Source: Acheta domesticus (lineage: Eukaryota > Arthropoda > Insecta > Orthoptera > Gryllidae). Taken from it: DNA of 64,000 nucleotides. Positions within the stretch are counted from its first letter, which is position 1. The number at the start of each line of letters is the position of its first letter. Location of the stretch: contig JAHLJT010000631.1 of assembly GCA_031308135.1 (NCBI GenBank), positions 222,509,433-222,573,432 on the forward strand. The letters are read 5' to 3'. This document shows, piece by piece, positions 1-11,777 of the stretch. The translations under genes and the position numbers were made by a program. The notes under the pieces were generated by a model. The model had not been told where the DNA came from, made no database searches, and was given only the letters and a program-made list of their open reading frames with translations.

Positions 1-1186
1 AGGCACCTGTAGATCTATACAGAACTCATTAAGTGTTTACTTTTACATCCCGAGGAAATAAAGCAGAAAGCAATTGAGAATATGAAAGGATATGTGTTCG
101 TTTTAGTGGTTGACGAAATTCAATCGAAAATTCAAAAGGACCCACATCAACGTTTTTAGAAACCACAGATAACCTTCATATTTTCTTAGTTGAAATGCTT
201 GTGAACAGAACAAAATCCCTTCACATTCATTCACCGTTGTCTGCTGCTGAACGCCTTCTTGAGTTGACGATCCGCAAGAATTTTGCGAAGTGTATGAGCC
301 ACATGGCATCTCGGGGCGCCTGCAATGCGATCCCCATTAACACCGCACCCAACTACTTCACGAGTCCCATCCAAACGTATCCGGTCAGACAAGACGACTA
401 GAGTGAAACATGGAAGGCACCCGATGACGAGTTGCTGAGAAGGCGAATTCCGAAAGCTGAGTCATTGGGTGGGGAGTGAAAGGCGACAGATCGCCCGGCG
501 ATGCCCGCGGCGACGCCTAGGTTTCCAAGAAATTTCCAACGAACTCTTCAAACCACCATTCGAATTGATATGGGAACGTCGTGACCTTGAACAAGGTCGT
601 TTACGAATTTAAATTAAGATTGAAATTTTTAAAAAAGAACGAAACAAATTATAAATTCCAGAGGGAGTAACACGGCATTTCCCGTACATTTGTTTACTAC
701 AATCATATCTTAGGAGAAGAAATGAATAATCCCTCTGTAGTGCAAAATGGAAGTCATTGAAGGGTTTCTTACAAGAACTAAACAAGTACAAATTCGAAAT
801 TTTTCAGGAGACACCAAAAACATAGAGTAGACGTGCAAAGTAATACATTGACGATTTCCCTCGCCTTATATCTTTCAAAATGTTTGGCGCTTGCCGAAAG
901 GAAATGTCCCAGCAGATAGCCCACGTTATAGGGAATAACTTGGTGAAATATCTCAAAATATGGAATATTTTACTTGTTTGGTTCTTATAAGAAACCGCTC
1001 ATTTTCATTTCCCTGCTTCACCCCACTTGTTATCACTTCCTTGCTACAATCCGTCATTTCCACCCCGCTTCGCCCCCCTCTACCCATCCTCTCAGCTCTG
1101 CACCTCTGTCGGAAGTTCTTCTCAATTTTGACTCATCACTCCGAAACTAATTGCACTAACGGAACGAATCAAAATGCATTTAGTAT
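1..1186. other. Unassigned AT-rich sequence
   Basis: No recognisable gene, RNA or repeat is seen. Open frames are short and lack family motifs. The 115-codon frame at 960-1307 runs into the tandem repeat that starts near 1187, so it is not treated as a gene. Confidence 0.4.
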
Positions 1187-1705
1187 GAACTTTTACAAGC
1201 GTTCAGACCGCTGTACTTTCACCTTTCACAGGTTTCGAGTTATTTGGGAAGAAACTGAAAATACACTTAAGTTCTGCCTGATGGGGACGGATATGGGAAG
1301 GGCGTAAATTTTTCAAAATTTCATGTAAAAAGTAATTTTTCTATTCTTTTGAAGGTTAAGTTGACAAAATGCGATAAAATTCAGGATAGAGTTGATTTTG
1401 TCGTACATAAAATTCTTCTTTTACACGCGTTTAGAAAACAACTTTTACAAGCGTTCAGAAAATATCGCTGTACTTTCACCTTTTACAGTTTTTAAGTTAT
1501 TTGGGAAGAAACTGAAAATACCCTTAAATTTGCCTGATGGGGAAGGACATGGGAAGGACGGAAATTTTTACATTATATAAATTATATACACTTTTAAGGA
1601 TATAAAAAGTAACTTTTCAATTCTTTTGAAGGTCAAGTTGAGAAAATTTCATAAAATTCGGGATAGAAATGATTTGGTCGTATATAAAATTCTTCATTAT
1701 GTACA
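1187..1705. repeat. Two-unit tandem repeat, about 250-277 bp per unit
   Basis: The word AACTTTTACAAGCGTTCAG occurs at 1188 and 1440. The following sequence stays alignable: a TTTGGGAAGAAACTGAAAAT block, then CCTGATGGGGA, then a CGTAyATAAAATTCTTC block. The second unit is longer by about 25 bp of TATA-rich sequence near 1575-1600. This is a local duplication of unknown parentage. Confidence 0.8.
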
Positions 1706-2319
1706 AGATAATGAGCTGATAAAGTAGCCTAAATTATGCCTGACCAAATAGTCCATCTTTCAGTAAAAGAGCTCTGAAATTGGTTTAGTGGTGTCAGAGA
1801 TTGGGCCGAGTAGACAAATAGACAAAAATTGTAAAAACAACATTTATATGTGTTATTATCTGACGTGACATTCATGAGATTCATCATTACATGACATAAT
1901 CATGTAAGCTTTAAGAAGACAGTAATTTTGTTATCACACCCAAACATTTTAATTTTGATTCTGGAGCATACAAAATAGCCTATTAATATACGGGACCTTG
2001 AAATACAATACAAACCTTGACCTTGTATATGGGACTACAGAGAGTGTGTTTGTTTTAAATGTACGCTACTAATTAAAACTAATTTGAATCTATTTTAAAT
2101 CTAAAAAACGCAATGACTTATTATTTTATATTCAGCTACAACATTTTAGTAGGAAAGCAAATGAAAATGAAAAAGTTTTTTTAGAAAGAGTTAACACAAG
2201 ATTTTATATCTGATATTTATATCATGATAATGAAATGTAGATATTTTCAAAGCAATTTTTCTTCTTTTTTATATATTCTAAACACATGGTTTAATGTTCC
2301 GTACAAAACAACTCGAAGA
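1706..2319. other. Unassigned AT-rich sequence
   Basis: Nothing recognised. No frame has family motifs, and no terminal inverted repeats were found. Confidence 0.4.
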
Positions 2320-3017
2320 ACTAGTGGTGCTAAAACAGAACGTACTTTCTCGCCCGTATTTTCACGGAAAATTATGCGAAAAGTACTAAAATTTTCGAAA
2401 AATTGTTAAACACCTTATTTCAAAATATATCTTTAAGGAATAGATTTCATTCAGGAAAAATCTCTATCTTCATAATTGTAGTTGTGGGAAGACGCCGAAA
2501 ACAGTCTTTGAAATATCAGGGTTTTAAACGAACATGAGACCTGCACCATTCGCTTAAACAATCCAATACTCACATTGTCCAATAACAAAGTTTAAAAAGA
2601 AACGATGGAGACTTGGAAAATGCCCCAGGGTCTTCATGGAATGTAAACTCCCCCCCCCCAAAATTAAAATATCGGTTTCAAATTCAAGGGGTCGCGATAT
2701 CAGCCAGATCGAATGGGGAATATGCATTTTGGAGAAAATCGGCTGAACGGTTTAGCCGCTAGCGTTGTTCATAGACGAATAAACAGACAGAGAAAAGACA
2801 GACAGATGTTTTGTCGTTAACAGAGTTTTCGCAACCAAGAACCCAGAAAACGTGGATTCTACACCACGTGTTAAAGGATTTTTTCCCTAAACTTAGCAAC
2901 TGGAATCATCCACTTTTTCGTTACCAGGGTCCAGCAATAAGAGATTTCCTGCCGAAAATTCGTCGTTTTTTCGCGCAGCATTACATAACTTTGCCTACAC
3001 TCCGTAGCGAGAAAGTA
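2320..3017 (+). mobile_element. Repeat B copy 1 (internally deleted)
   Basis: This is the shortest of five related copies, about 0.7 kb against 1.5-2.3 kb for the others. The left end begins ACTAGTGGTGCTA and carries ACTTTCTCGC about 22 bp in. The right end finishes GCGAGAAAGTA, the exact complement of that word. Between them are shared landmarks: a C-run followed by AAAATT, a CAGACAG-rich tract near 2785-2810, an ACACCACGTGTTA block and a CAGCATTACATAACTTT block. Orientation is set with the hairpin end on the right. No coding capacity is seen; a non-autonomous element is inferred. Confidence 0.7.
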
Positions 3018-4198
3018 ATCAAAAATATGAAGCATGGAGGAATGTAACCAATTATGAGAAAGTGGGAAAAAATTATAATCAGTATTAATAAAATAGCTTC
3101 CGAAAATTCAACTGTGAAATAGCCTAAAATAGTTATTTACGTAACGAATACAGAAAGTGAATCTTTGACTACGAATAAAATTTTGACGTAATTTTGAAAT
3201 GAGTACGCCAAAGACACTTTCGTAAAAGTTGCTTACAATGTTTTTGAATACAAATTCATGGAATCTTACGTATAAGGAGCGTTCATCAAAAAAAAAAGTC
3301 CATTGAAAACAAAATAAGTTAGTACTGCGGTAATACTAATGACCGTCATCTACATCTTATGTCTGATGTGGATGAGCAAAAGCAAATGTATTCCTAATAA
3401 TTTTACATGTAGATATTCGAGGTTCAAGCCAACTACATTATGTCCACATCGTTGTTGTAAGCAATACAGACCGTGTAACCAATAAGATGACAAGATTCAC
3501 GATCACATGACTGCTAATGACGCATGGTTCATTTCTTCAGTGAAGTCCTCACAACAGCATCCTATTTTATTTGTTAAAATATTGGGATCTGAAGGACACA
3601 AAAAATTTGAGTGGTATGTGTAAAAACGTACAGAACACCAGAAATGTGAAGCGAATCATTATTCACAAAAAAAATGAAAGGGAAGAAGATTCATACAAAG
3701 TTATCCCACAGCAATATTTTAGATTTGATGTAGTTCCTGCTTTGACCCTTTAGAAACGTGGTTTTTCATTAACGAATATGGTACAATTTAGCCTTCACCA
3801 AGTGTCACTTGAAAGAAGTATACCATTGGCAAAGAGATCAAATGTAGCAGGTCCATTTACTGAACTTTTAGGAGATATGTGGAGAGAATTCTTCAGAAAC
3901 TCCTGGCCTGGAATGGTATTCCTTTGCATTTAATGGACCAAGAGCTGAAAATCAGATTGTAATGAATAGCCAAGAACTGAAAGATGATTGTGATTGTTCA
4001 GAAGATAATCATGGTTAGCACGTTCAAATTTTAATTTCTTTTTAATTGTTTGTAATTTCTTTAGAAACCAAACAATGGTTACATTAGCTACAGAAATTGT
4101 AATAATTTTGTCTGTATAGTAAAATAAAATATTTTCATACAAACTGCGGTAAAATAATGTATCTCAAACAAATTTATTGATAACAGTACCCCTATTTT
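3018..4198. other. Unassigned sequence
   Basis: No supported feature. The 60-codon frame at 3571-3753 and the AT-rich sequence after it do not resemble a family I recognise. A decayed transposon fragment is possible but cannot be shown. Confidence 0.35.
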
Positions 4199-4436
4199 AT
4201 GCAAATGCAAACATGTCCGCAGGTGCTTCGAGCAAAAGCCAAACATGTCCAACTTTTAAACTGAAATATCGTCATAATTATAAATAACTGATTTCGTACC
4301 AACATAGTACACTATTGTAACAATATTGGTAAGCAGTACAGCACATCACATTGTTTGAAAAGTCGATAACTTCCCAACAATCAGTTTTTCTCTGCTTCTG
4401 AAAAATCTGATTTGATGGACATGTTTTTATTTGCAT
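4199..4436. mobile_element. Possible MITE with about 22-bp terminal inverted repeats
   Basis: The left end ATGCAAATGCAAACATGTCC is matched in inverse by the right end, which reads ATGCAAATAAAAACATGTCC on the minus strand (18 of 22 positions, counting two further bases). Length is about 238 bp. It has no reading frame and no clear target duplication. Chance similarity of AT-rich ends is not excluded. Confidence 0.4.
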
Positions 4437-5660
4437 GAAAGCTCCTCAAGTACTATGTAGGGTCCCTTGAGATCATTCTGAATATGAGAAGTTGCAGCTA
4501 TGTTAAAACATGTCTCCTCAGTGTTCTGTTTCCTTCGCAGTAACTAGTTGTTTTATATACCACGACATCTTAGCTGTATGTGTACGGCAAATTCTATTTT
4601 CTGCTATGCGTGCCTCAAAGTAACACTTTCAAATCAACAAACAGTAAAGGTAAATACTAGTCTCCGTGATGAAAAACTAACAAACATCCGATCCAAGATT
4701 TGAGTTAAAGTCGGTTGTTCCGCCTTTCATGCAACAGTTCATTCAGACAGTTAAATAGAGTGTTATTGCTATTTTCACGCTCCTTTCCGCAATGTCTCTT
4801 ATACCTGTTGACAATATTGTTTTCCTTCCCAGCGCGTACTGTTTACATATTGTCAAGAGAGGAAAAGGAGAGGGGAAGTGCAGTTTGAGGGAGTTGACGG
4901 AAACGTAGATCTCATATCGAAATTTTCCTGCTTAGCGTATAAGGAAGTTTTTGATAGAAGATTTTCATTCACTAGTTTACGTGAGGTCGAGGAACTCAAA
5001 CTATAAACAATGGGATATATAATTGTCAGGTGAAGGTCTAATCATTCACTTTCTATCAACCAACAATTTACCTTATTGTATACATAGAATACAGAAGTTA
5101 AGTAATACTGTAAAAGAATCAATGAAGGGACCCGATGTCGAGATTTTATCGTGCCTTACAGCGAAAACTGTTTACAGCGAAAACTTTAGAGGCATTTTTT
5201 CTCAGCAGCTGTTCGGCAGAATTGAACGCACTTTTACCGTTTGGTGTCGAAATTTCTTAGTATAGACGTAGCAATCTTGAAGAGACTCCAGTCTGCAGCG
5301 CGCCCGACATCCTGGCACTGGCATGTTTATTTCCATCATGGACACTGGGAAACACGATGCCAGGGCTCGCCTGTTTTGACGCCGAAAGAGACTAGGCGCC
5401 TCGGACACCGAGTTAGTGCCTATAATAGTCAACAGAAGACGCATATCAAGTGTTCAACAAAAAGACAGAATGGTTGTGTATATATGTAATTGAAGTATAG
5501 ATATATTATTAGAAAAAAGTTCATAATTCATGAAAAAGAGAACCAAAACTATGAACATTCCTGAGTCATAAAATCGAATAATAAGAGATTAGGTAGGCAA
5601 AATCGCTTACCGATAGATTTATTCCATTTCACTTTAGCTAGCATTAAGTTAGTCTTTGTA
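4437..5660. other. Unassigned sequence
   Basis: Nothing recognised. A short GC-richer patch at about 5290-5410 produces overlapping frames on both strands with no family motif. Confidence 0.35.
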
Positions 5661-6067
5661 ATTGAAGTGAGGACCGGCGCTACGTTATTTTGCGCCCTAG
5701 GTAAAATTAGGTATTTGCGCCCCCCGCCCATAATAATAATGTTTAGAAATATTTTTAAAGTAAAATATGATTTATTATATATGTATATATATATAAATAT
5801 ATATACATAAATTAATAAATACAAGTTCTTGAAGAGTAAGCAAATAGTACTTAGTTGGTAATAATATGTGTATATTCAACAAAAATTAACTACTTTCTAA
5901 GTAGAAGTTTCTAACTTCTTTCTTTCTTCTTTAAATTAATAACCTTCACAAAAAAATAGAACAATAATATTTATTGTAAAAAATGAACCAAATTTGCATC
6001 CCCCTGAGGTTTGCGCCCTAGGCGGTCACCTAGTTTGCCTATAGGTAGCGCCGGCAATGATTGAAGT
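5661..6067. mobile_element. hAT-type MITE with 8-bp target duplication
   Basis: The element itself spans about 5669-6059 (391 bp). It is flanked by the identical octamer ATTGAAGT at 5661-5668 and 6060-6067. The ends are inverted repeats around CCGGCGCTAC, followed by TTGCGCCCTAG on the left and its inverse inside the right end. An 8-bp target duplication with a CCGGC-containing terminus fits the hAT superfamily. The interior is TA-rich with no transposase frame, so it is non-autonomous. Confidence 0.85.
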
Positions 6068-6504
6068 AAACGCCTTTCCTCTAATTTATTGTACACTTCC
6101 TCTCTACACATAATAAATTCATACGTCTACACGGCTACCCGCGTAGGGGAGAAACAATGGGTATTCCACGCACTGAGCTGTTGCAAATATCCTGTCGAGG
6201 CACGCTCAGGAGACGGGAGGCCCTCAGGTGGTCGGCAGGGAATAAATAGACTTACGAGACCTTTCACATTGTCGTCAACTCCTCTCACAGTGAGGGGAAG
6301 GGGGCTATTTGGGGGAGCTGGTGCGGTGTGGTGAGATTGAGTAGGTGCACGGGCGGAACTATGGATTTTAGAAGGGGCCATTAGTAGAAGACTCGTCGCT
6401 ACGGCCCCTTCACATGGGGCTTCCGAGCGGCGCGTCTGCTGGCAAAGCGCTGCTTTTGGAGGTGTCACAGGATGGTTGCGGTCGCGCTGCTGTGGCCCTT
6501 GGTG
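6068..6504. other. Unassigned, moderately GC-rich sequence
   Basis: Overlapping frames of 81 and 113 codons lie on opposite strands and have no recognisable domain. No exon signals stand out. Confidence 0.35.
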
Positions 6505-7035
6505 GGGACTCCCGACCGTTCTATCAACATGCGTTCAATTCTGCATGTGAGTGAGTGTATGAGAGTGAGCGAGTGTATGAGAGTGAGTGAGCGAGTGTAT
6601 GAGAGTGAGTGAATGTATGAGAGTGAGTGAGTGAATGAGAGTGAGTGAGTGAGTGTATGAGTGAGTGTATGAGAGTGAGTGAGTGAGTGTATGAGAGTGA
6701 GTGAGTGTATGAGAGTGAGTGAGTATATGAGAGTGAGTGAGTGTATGAGAGTGAGAGTGTATGAGAGTGAGTGAGTGTATGAGAGTGAGAGTGTATGAGA
6801 GTGAGTGAGTGTATGAGAGTGAGTGAGTGTATGAGAGTGAGTGGAAAACTACGGAAAACTACGGATCAGAGCAGCCGCCTGCTACAGTTCTCTAGACCGT
6901 GGCTGAATTTCAGCCAGCTATCTAGCTAGTGTCGAAGTTCCTCTCAACGTCGGGACTAATAACTTAGGACCGCTCCGTCAGAGTTGGACCTCCAAACAAC
7001 AGTTGATGCCCTGAGCCACTTCAGCCGCTCCAAGC
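6505..7035 (-). mobile_element. SINE-A copy 1, split by an internal minisatellite
   Basis: The right part (about 6848-7035) aligns with the tRNA-head half of SINE-A: ACTACGGATCAGAGCAGCC, a GGCTGAATT block, CTAGCTAGTGTCGAA, GTCGGGACT and TTGATGCCCTGAGCCAC. The left part (6505-6540) matches the ACTCCCGACCG / CATG segment. The two are separated by the 6541-6842 minisatellite, at the same internal position as arrays in other copies. The AATC tail is not recognisable. Confidence 0.7.
6541..6842. repeat. Minisatellite, about 18-bp unit rich in GAGT/GTAT
   Basis: Tandem units resemble GAGTGAGTGTATGAGAGT with length variants. The array lies inside a SINE-A copy. Confidence 0.95.
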
Positions 7036-7454
7036 AGCCATGAGTCCTTACTAAGAGCAAGAGTTTTGCCTAAACTTTTTTATGGTGTTACGTGTTTGTG
7101 GTTGCCTGGATTGAGAAGATCTGTGAGCGCAAACTTGCTCCGAAAAGGGCATTAGCCTCATTCCTTCGCTCAGACAACGGCACATCCTTGCTGAGACAAT
7201 GACTAGACACGGAAGGGGGAGAGATCCGCCGGTCCGCCCAAAAAATATCAAAAAAGAAAAATATTAAAGTAATTAGTTCAGAATTCATATTACTCGAAAG
7301 AAAAGTATGCCCAAGTACAACTGTACAATTATAATAAATTAACTTTTTGTTCGTTATTAAGAAAAAGCTCCAACACCCTCTAGATGTGTAAGTTGCAAAG
7401 CAGTAGCTTAAATTTTCGCCACCACAGAGGCACTGTGGAGGGGAGAAATTGAAA
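7036..7454. other. Unassigned sequence
   Basis: No recognised feature between the SINE-A copy and repeat B copy 2. Confidence 0.35.
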
Positions 7455-8910
7455 ACTAATGGTGCTACAGAATGGCACAGACTTTCTCGTATTAGTTTTC
7501 TATTTCATTTAGTCTCGGTTAGCTATTCGGACTTGCCACATATTCTCGCCAGCTGCCATCTATCGCCACCTAAAGTATATTTTTTTGATATTTTCTAAGT
7601 TTTTCGCTTTCCTAATAGTAGAACGGAAATATCATTTTAAGAAAATTAAAGAACAGTAAAACAGAGTCCTAAATGACAACTTTTTCAGAAAAATTTGGAG
7701 CCGTTTTAAAAAAATGGCGTTTAAGCGTTACTGTAAATTCAAAATTTGAAGTTCTTTTTCACAGAAAATTTTTAAGTTTTCGAAAAACATCATTAGAAGT
7801 AATTTGAAGCACTTTAACTCAAAAATACAATAGTCTTTACAAATTTCTGGAAATGCTCATGTTAACGGTGTGATAAACCTTTCAATTGCATTTGTGCAAT
7901 TTTTGAAGAAGAAGAAGAAGAAAAAGAAGAAGAAGAAGAAGAAGAAGAAGAAGAAACAACCTCAAAAATGAACACTACGTCATATTGAAGAATGCAATTA
8001 TCATTATCCGTTCGAAAAGTTTGAAGAAAAAATTTGGAGTCATTTATAAGAAAGTGGCGTTTGAGAGTTTCTGAAATTGCGAAATTTTTCACTAGTTTCC
8101 ACAGAAAATGGTTGACTTTTCGAGAAACTATTTTTGACATAACTTAAAGCTCATGTACTCACATATGTAATAGTGTGAACAAATCGCCGCTAATGAATAT
8201 ATTAACGACGTGAGAGACAGGTCAAAAAAATTACATTTTTGTAATTTTTCAAAAAACAAAAGAATAGAGCAATATGGCGTTTACGTCATCTCGTAGTACA
8301 TTGAGCATTATCCCTATCAACAGTTTAAGGAAAAATTCGGAGCAGCTTTTGAGAAAATCTTGTTTTAGTATTTTTTAAAATAGAAAATATTGCACGCAAC
8401 TACTACTAAAATTTTCAAAAAATGTACATGACCTTAACGAAAGAACTCAGTATGGAGAACAGATTTTATTTGGATGAAAAAAATTGTAGAAGTTTTGAGA
8501 AAAGTTTGAAAATGTCTGGGGAGCTTCATGTAAAGTAGCCCCAAACTTTGAAGAATGTTTTTCAAAATCGCGGCGCCTCGAGTGGAACCAGATCGACCAG
8601 GGAATATCTATTTTGTAAGAAATCGTACTTATGGTTTGGGCGCTAGTGTTGTTTACAGGCTGACGGACAAACGGACGCTTTGCCGCCAATTGGTATCAAG
8701 GACCCACAAAACCGAGATTCTGGCTACACCACTTGTCAGTGCATTTTTTTCTGAATTTAGCAAATGGATTTACCCATTTGATTTTCTCTTACCAGGGCCC
8801 GGCAATGAATTTTTTTCGGCCGAAAATCCGCATTTTTTACGTGCAACATTACATAACTTTCCCTGTACTACGGATATTACTCCGTATATACGTACGTATA
8901 CGGGAAAGTA
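7455..8910 (+). mobile_element. Repeat B copy 2 (near full length, 1.46 kb)
   Basis: The left end is ACTAATGGTGCTACAG, followed by ATGGCACAGACTTTCTCGTA. The right end is a hairpin-forming segment ending CGTATACGGGAAAGTA. Two internal modules of about 340 bp repeat at 7740-8220; each has a TTTTCGA-type block, an 'aagtaCTTTAAC / catgtACTCAC' block and an 'AACG.cGTGA' block. Then come landmarks shared with the other copies: an AACCAGATCGACC word, GGGCGCTAGTGTTGTT, a GACGGACAAACGGACG tract and CCAGGGCCCGGCAAT. No reading frame survives across it. Confidence 0.8.
7905..7954. repeat. (GAA)n microsatellite
   Basis: About 16 GAA triplets with one AAA interruption, inside repeat B copy 2. Confidence 0.95.
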
Positions 8911-10604
8911 AGAAGGATCGCCTGTCGGCTACCTATGCGCTCCTTTGGAAACTGTTCAACACCACATGCGCAAACATGCACAGGTAAAATTGATAAACGC
9001 AGGAAAAAATACGTTGCTCATATGGATCCTTCACAATGATACTCGTGGTAGAAAATAATTTCATATAAAATAAGCAGATCCAAATCCATGTAAGAGAATG
9101 GCCATTTGTGTTTCACATATGAGTAATTTTCAAGAGTACTGAAGAAGGAAAGATGCTGCCACTCATCTTGTATGAACCGTCACATTTACACATAAAATAC
9201 AAGATAATGACTTAATGTAGAATATAAAGAAAGGAAATTTGAACATTACTGGGTCGATTCTTTTTTATGTATGTATGTATTATCTCGATTCTTCCTGGAT
9301 GTTCGCCGAACTATTGGCAATGTTTGATAAGGACTATCTCCAGACATAAATATTTGTATAGTGCTTTAAGGGAATAAGGTAGTTAAACTACAATGTGCGT
9401 TTAAATAACTTCATTAGCAAACGAAGCGTAGATAATTAAATTACTTGTAAGTTCTTTTAAATCGATTGAGTTAATTTGTTTCCAGATGATGGAATTTAAT
9501 TTGAAGTAATACAAACATAACGTTAGTGTTGGATATATTTTTCGGAATTTGAGAGTATTAAAGAATTCAGATCTTGAATTTAAGAATTTTTTTATATGTA
9601 GAAAATTACCTTATTTCGGCTCACGGCCTGAAGTTGGGAATTTCCATTGGACTTTATATGCTATTTCTTAGGTGAAACTGATACCCAGAAATTATTTCTC
9701 CTTCATGTCGCAAGCTAATTATTCGTCTAGAAGGCTCCACTTCGAACTGTTCTCTCACGTCACAAACGTTTATTTGAAATCCTCTACGACGTAGAGCAGG
9801 GACCAGCGTGGGATCATCAACAAAAGTGTTTGTCGCGGTTAAGAAGTTCAAGATGTTTTCGAATACAGAAAAGAATCTGAGTCACTGACGAAGGAGGACG
9901 AATGAGGCAACGTCCAGTGCTTGAGACAGAGTTTAAATTAAAGCAAGCGATTTTAAAGGCAAAGCAGAATACCAAACACGTGTTGGTAAACGACGAGGAA
10001 ATTTTCCGACGCTCTCTACGTCATGTGTGTTTGCAAACTCATAGATATTCAACACGTACTCACCAAATTTTCATGTTTGTGTTATTTTATAACAAATATT
10101 CAAATTAATAACTTGAAACATTAAGAGTAATGAGAAGATTTAAGAAATAGAATGAACCTGTTCTGACTTTCTAAAACGTTTTACCACAAAGGTTTTGTTC
10201 TATAATGCCATTCTAAACATCACAAAAGAGTTTTCTGGCTTTCATGAGGAAGTCCATTCACTTACTTACATTAGAAGGTACATAATAATTGAAGTAGAAA
10301 AGATCTAGATGACCAAAAAACGTGGGGACTTACATAAATCACACAATAAACAATATATATAAATTAGTGCTTCTTCAACAGCATATACATTCTCGCATCA
10401 TTTCTATCTTTGGGAATCTTCAAAACTTCATAATGTACGGCAAAAATGACCTGCGCCGTTTTTAAGCGTTCTTTACTCTAGAGTTAGTTAGTTTTCGAGA
10501 AAAAATATAAATTGCCTTTAACCAAGGAAAAATTTCGCGAAACCTACACCCATTTTTTTCAAAATTTGTACATAACCTTATTTAAATATCTATGTTTTCA
10601 GCGC
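8911..10604. other. Unassigned sequence
   Basis: Two small divergent frames (9654-9851 minus, 65 codons; 9902-10108 plus, 68 codons) sit back to back. Neither matches a family I know, and no splice or polyadenylation context supports them. The rest is AT-rich with no visible structure. Confidence 0.35.
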
Positions 10605-11040
10605 AGAGTTGCCGATCCGGTGGCCGAGATTGCTAAAGCAGTAGTGCCGTGACGATCTTGGACCGAAGGATCGGGGGTTTGAATACCGCTTCGGGCTGTT
10701 TCTTATCCTCCTCCGTCCATCTTCTGCTTCTCCTCCTTCCAGGTCCCTCTTTCTCAGCAGGCTTTCCTTCATTTTCATCACTACTGAAATATCGCCAGAT
10801 TTATTTCTTAATTCAATTCGGCCCCTTCCCTCACACAATCGCATAATCTCTTTTGAGTCTTTTCTTTATTACCTATAAGTCACTTCCTTTCCCCTTCCCA
10901 ATCCCCCTCCATTCCTAGATTAATTAGGACCATCCATCCTACTACCGTCCATCCTTCCCTCTTCCAGCAGAATTAATAGTTTCTTGCCTTCAATATTCAT
11001 TGTATTTGTTCAAACTAGTGTGTGTTTTAATAAATTCTGG
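10605..11040 (+). mobile_element. SINE-2 copy with tRNA-like head
   Basis: The head resembles a tRNA promoter: A-box-like TGGCCGAGATTGCTAAAGC near 10620, and B-box-like GGGTTTGAATACC near 10674. Between them is a GATCTTGGACCGAAGGATCG segment. A pyrimidine-rich body follows and ends in TTTTAATAAATTCTGGTAA. The head is clearly related to the one at 27.7 kb on the other strand, although the bodies differ. The right boundary is approximate. Confidence 0.65.
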
Positions 11041-11112
11041 TAACGCGTGCACATAAATGATTGGTTTTGCTTGACAAAGGACGAGAAAACAAGTAAGCAA
11101 GTGTCAAGTAGA

Positions 11113-11657
11113 TTGATTGATTAGCGATTCCAGGCATGTCAACAGCTAAAGTCATTAGTCCCGTAATTGTAGTGCATGATTTTTCCTCGAGAGGTGATAG
11201 TGATCTTTCTCTGCTGGATGGTGACACCCGGTGCCGACCTACCAGTCGGCTAGCGGTTTTTCCCAACCAGGTATCTCTCACTAGCGAGGCACCATCCCAG
11301 CCGGGACAAGCTCTAAGCTCCGACCGGTCTCCCGGCATGTGTGATAGTGTAATGTAAGTGTGCGTAAGTAAAGGATGAGGATATGACAAGAAAAGGGGAA
11401 GAAAAGATCACGTGCGGTCCGTCGCTCGATTGTTGGGGTACTGCTCCGACATTCGCCTGATATTGATCGGAGAAACCACGGTAAACTACTGGTCAGAGCA
11501 GTCCGACGCTCGAATTCTCCTCCAGACAGGGGCTGAATTTGACCTAGTTGAGAAGGTAATGTGGAAAATCCTGCCGCTGTCGGGACTCGAAGCTCCGGGC
11601 CTTCCGGCCAGAAGGACTGCAGTGACATCAGTTGATGCCCTGAGCCACATCTCCCGG
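11113..11657 (-). mobile_element. SINE-A copy 2 (full length)
   Basis: Read on the minus strand, the tRNA-like head is at the right: A-box-like TGGCTCAGGGCATC and a degraded B-box region near 11590-11600. The body runs leftward to a TGATTGATTGA tail, giving (AATC)n on the SINE strand. Flanks AGTGTCAAGTAGA and AGAGTCAACTGGA match at 10 of 13 positions, plausible as an aged target duplication. Small frames inside are accidental. Confidence 0.85.
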
Positions 11658-11777
11658 TGAGAGTCAACTGGAGTGAGGCCTGAAATGCTGAGAGGTGGGA
11701 CAGCATCGGAAGGGAGGGCAAGGTGTAGGCACGGAGCTCATGGGTGGAGGGTGGGTGGAGGTTGAGGGAGCAAACGA

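Noticed and set aside
960..1307. 115-codon gene
   Set aside because: Its second half runs into the tandem repeat starting at 1187, and the second repeat unit does not keep the same frame.
9654..10108. Divergent pair of small genes
   Set aside because: Two frames of 65 and 68 codons on opposite strands with no motif, no splice context and no supporting composition.
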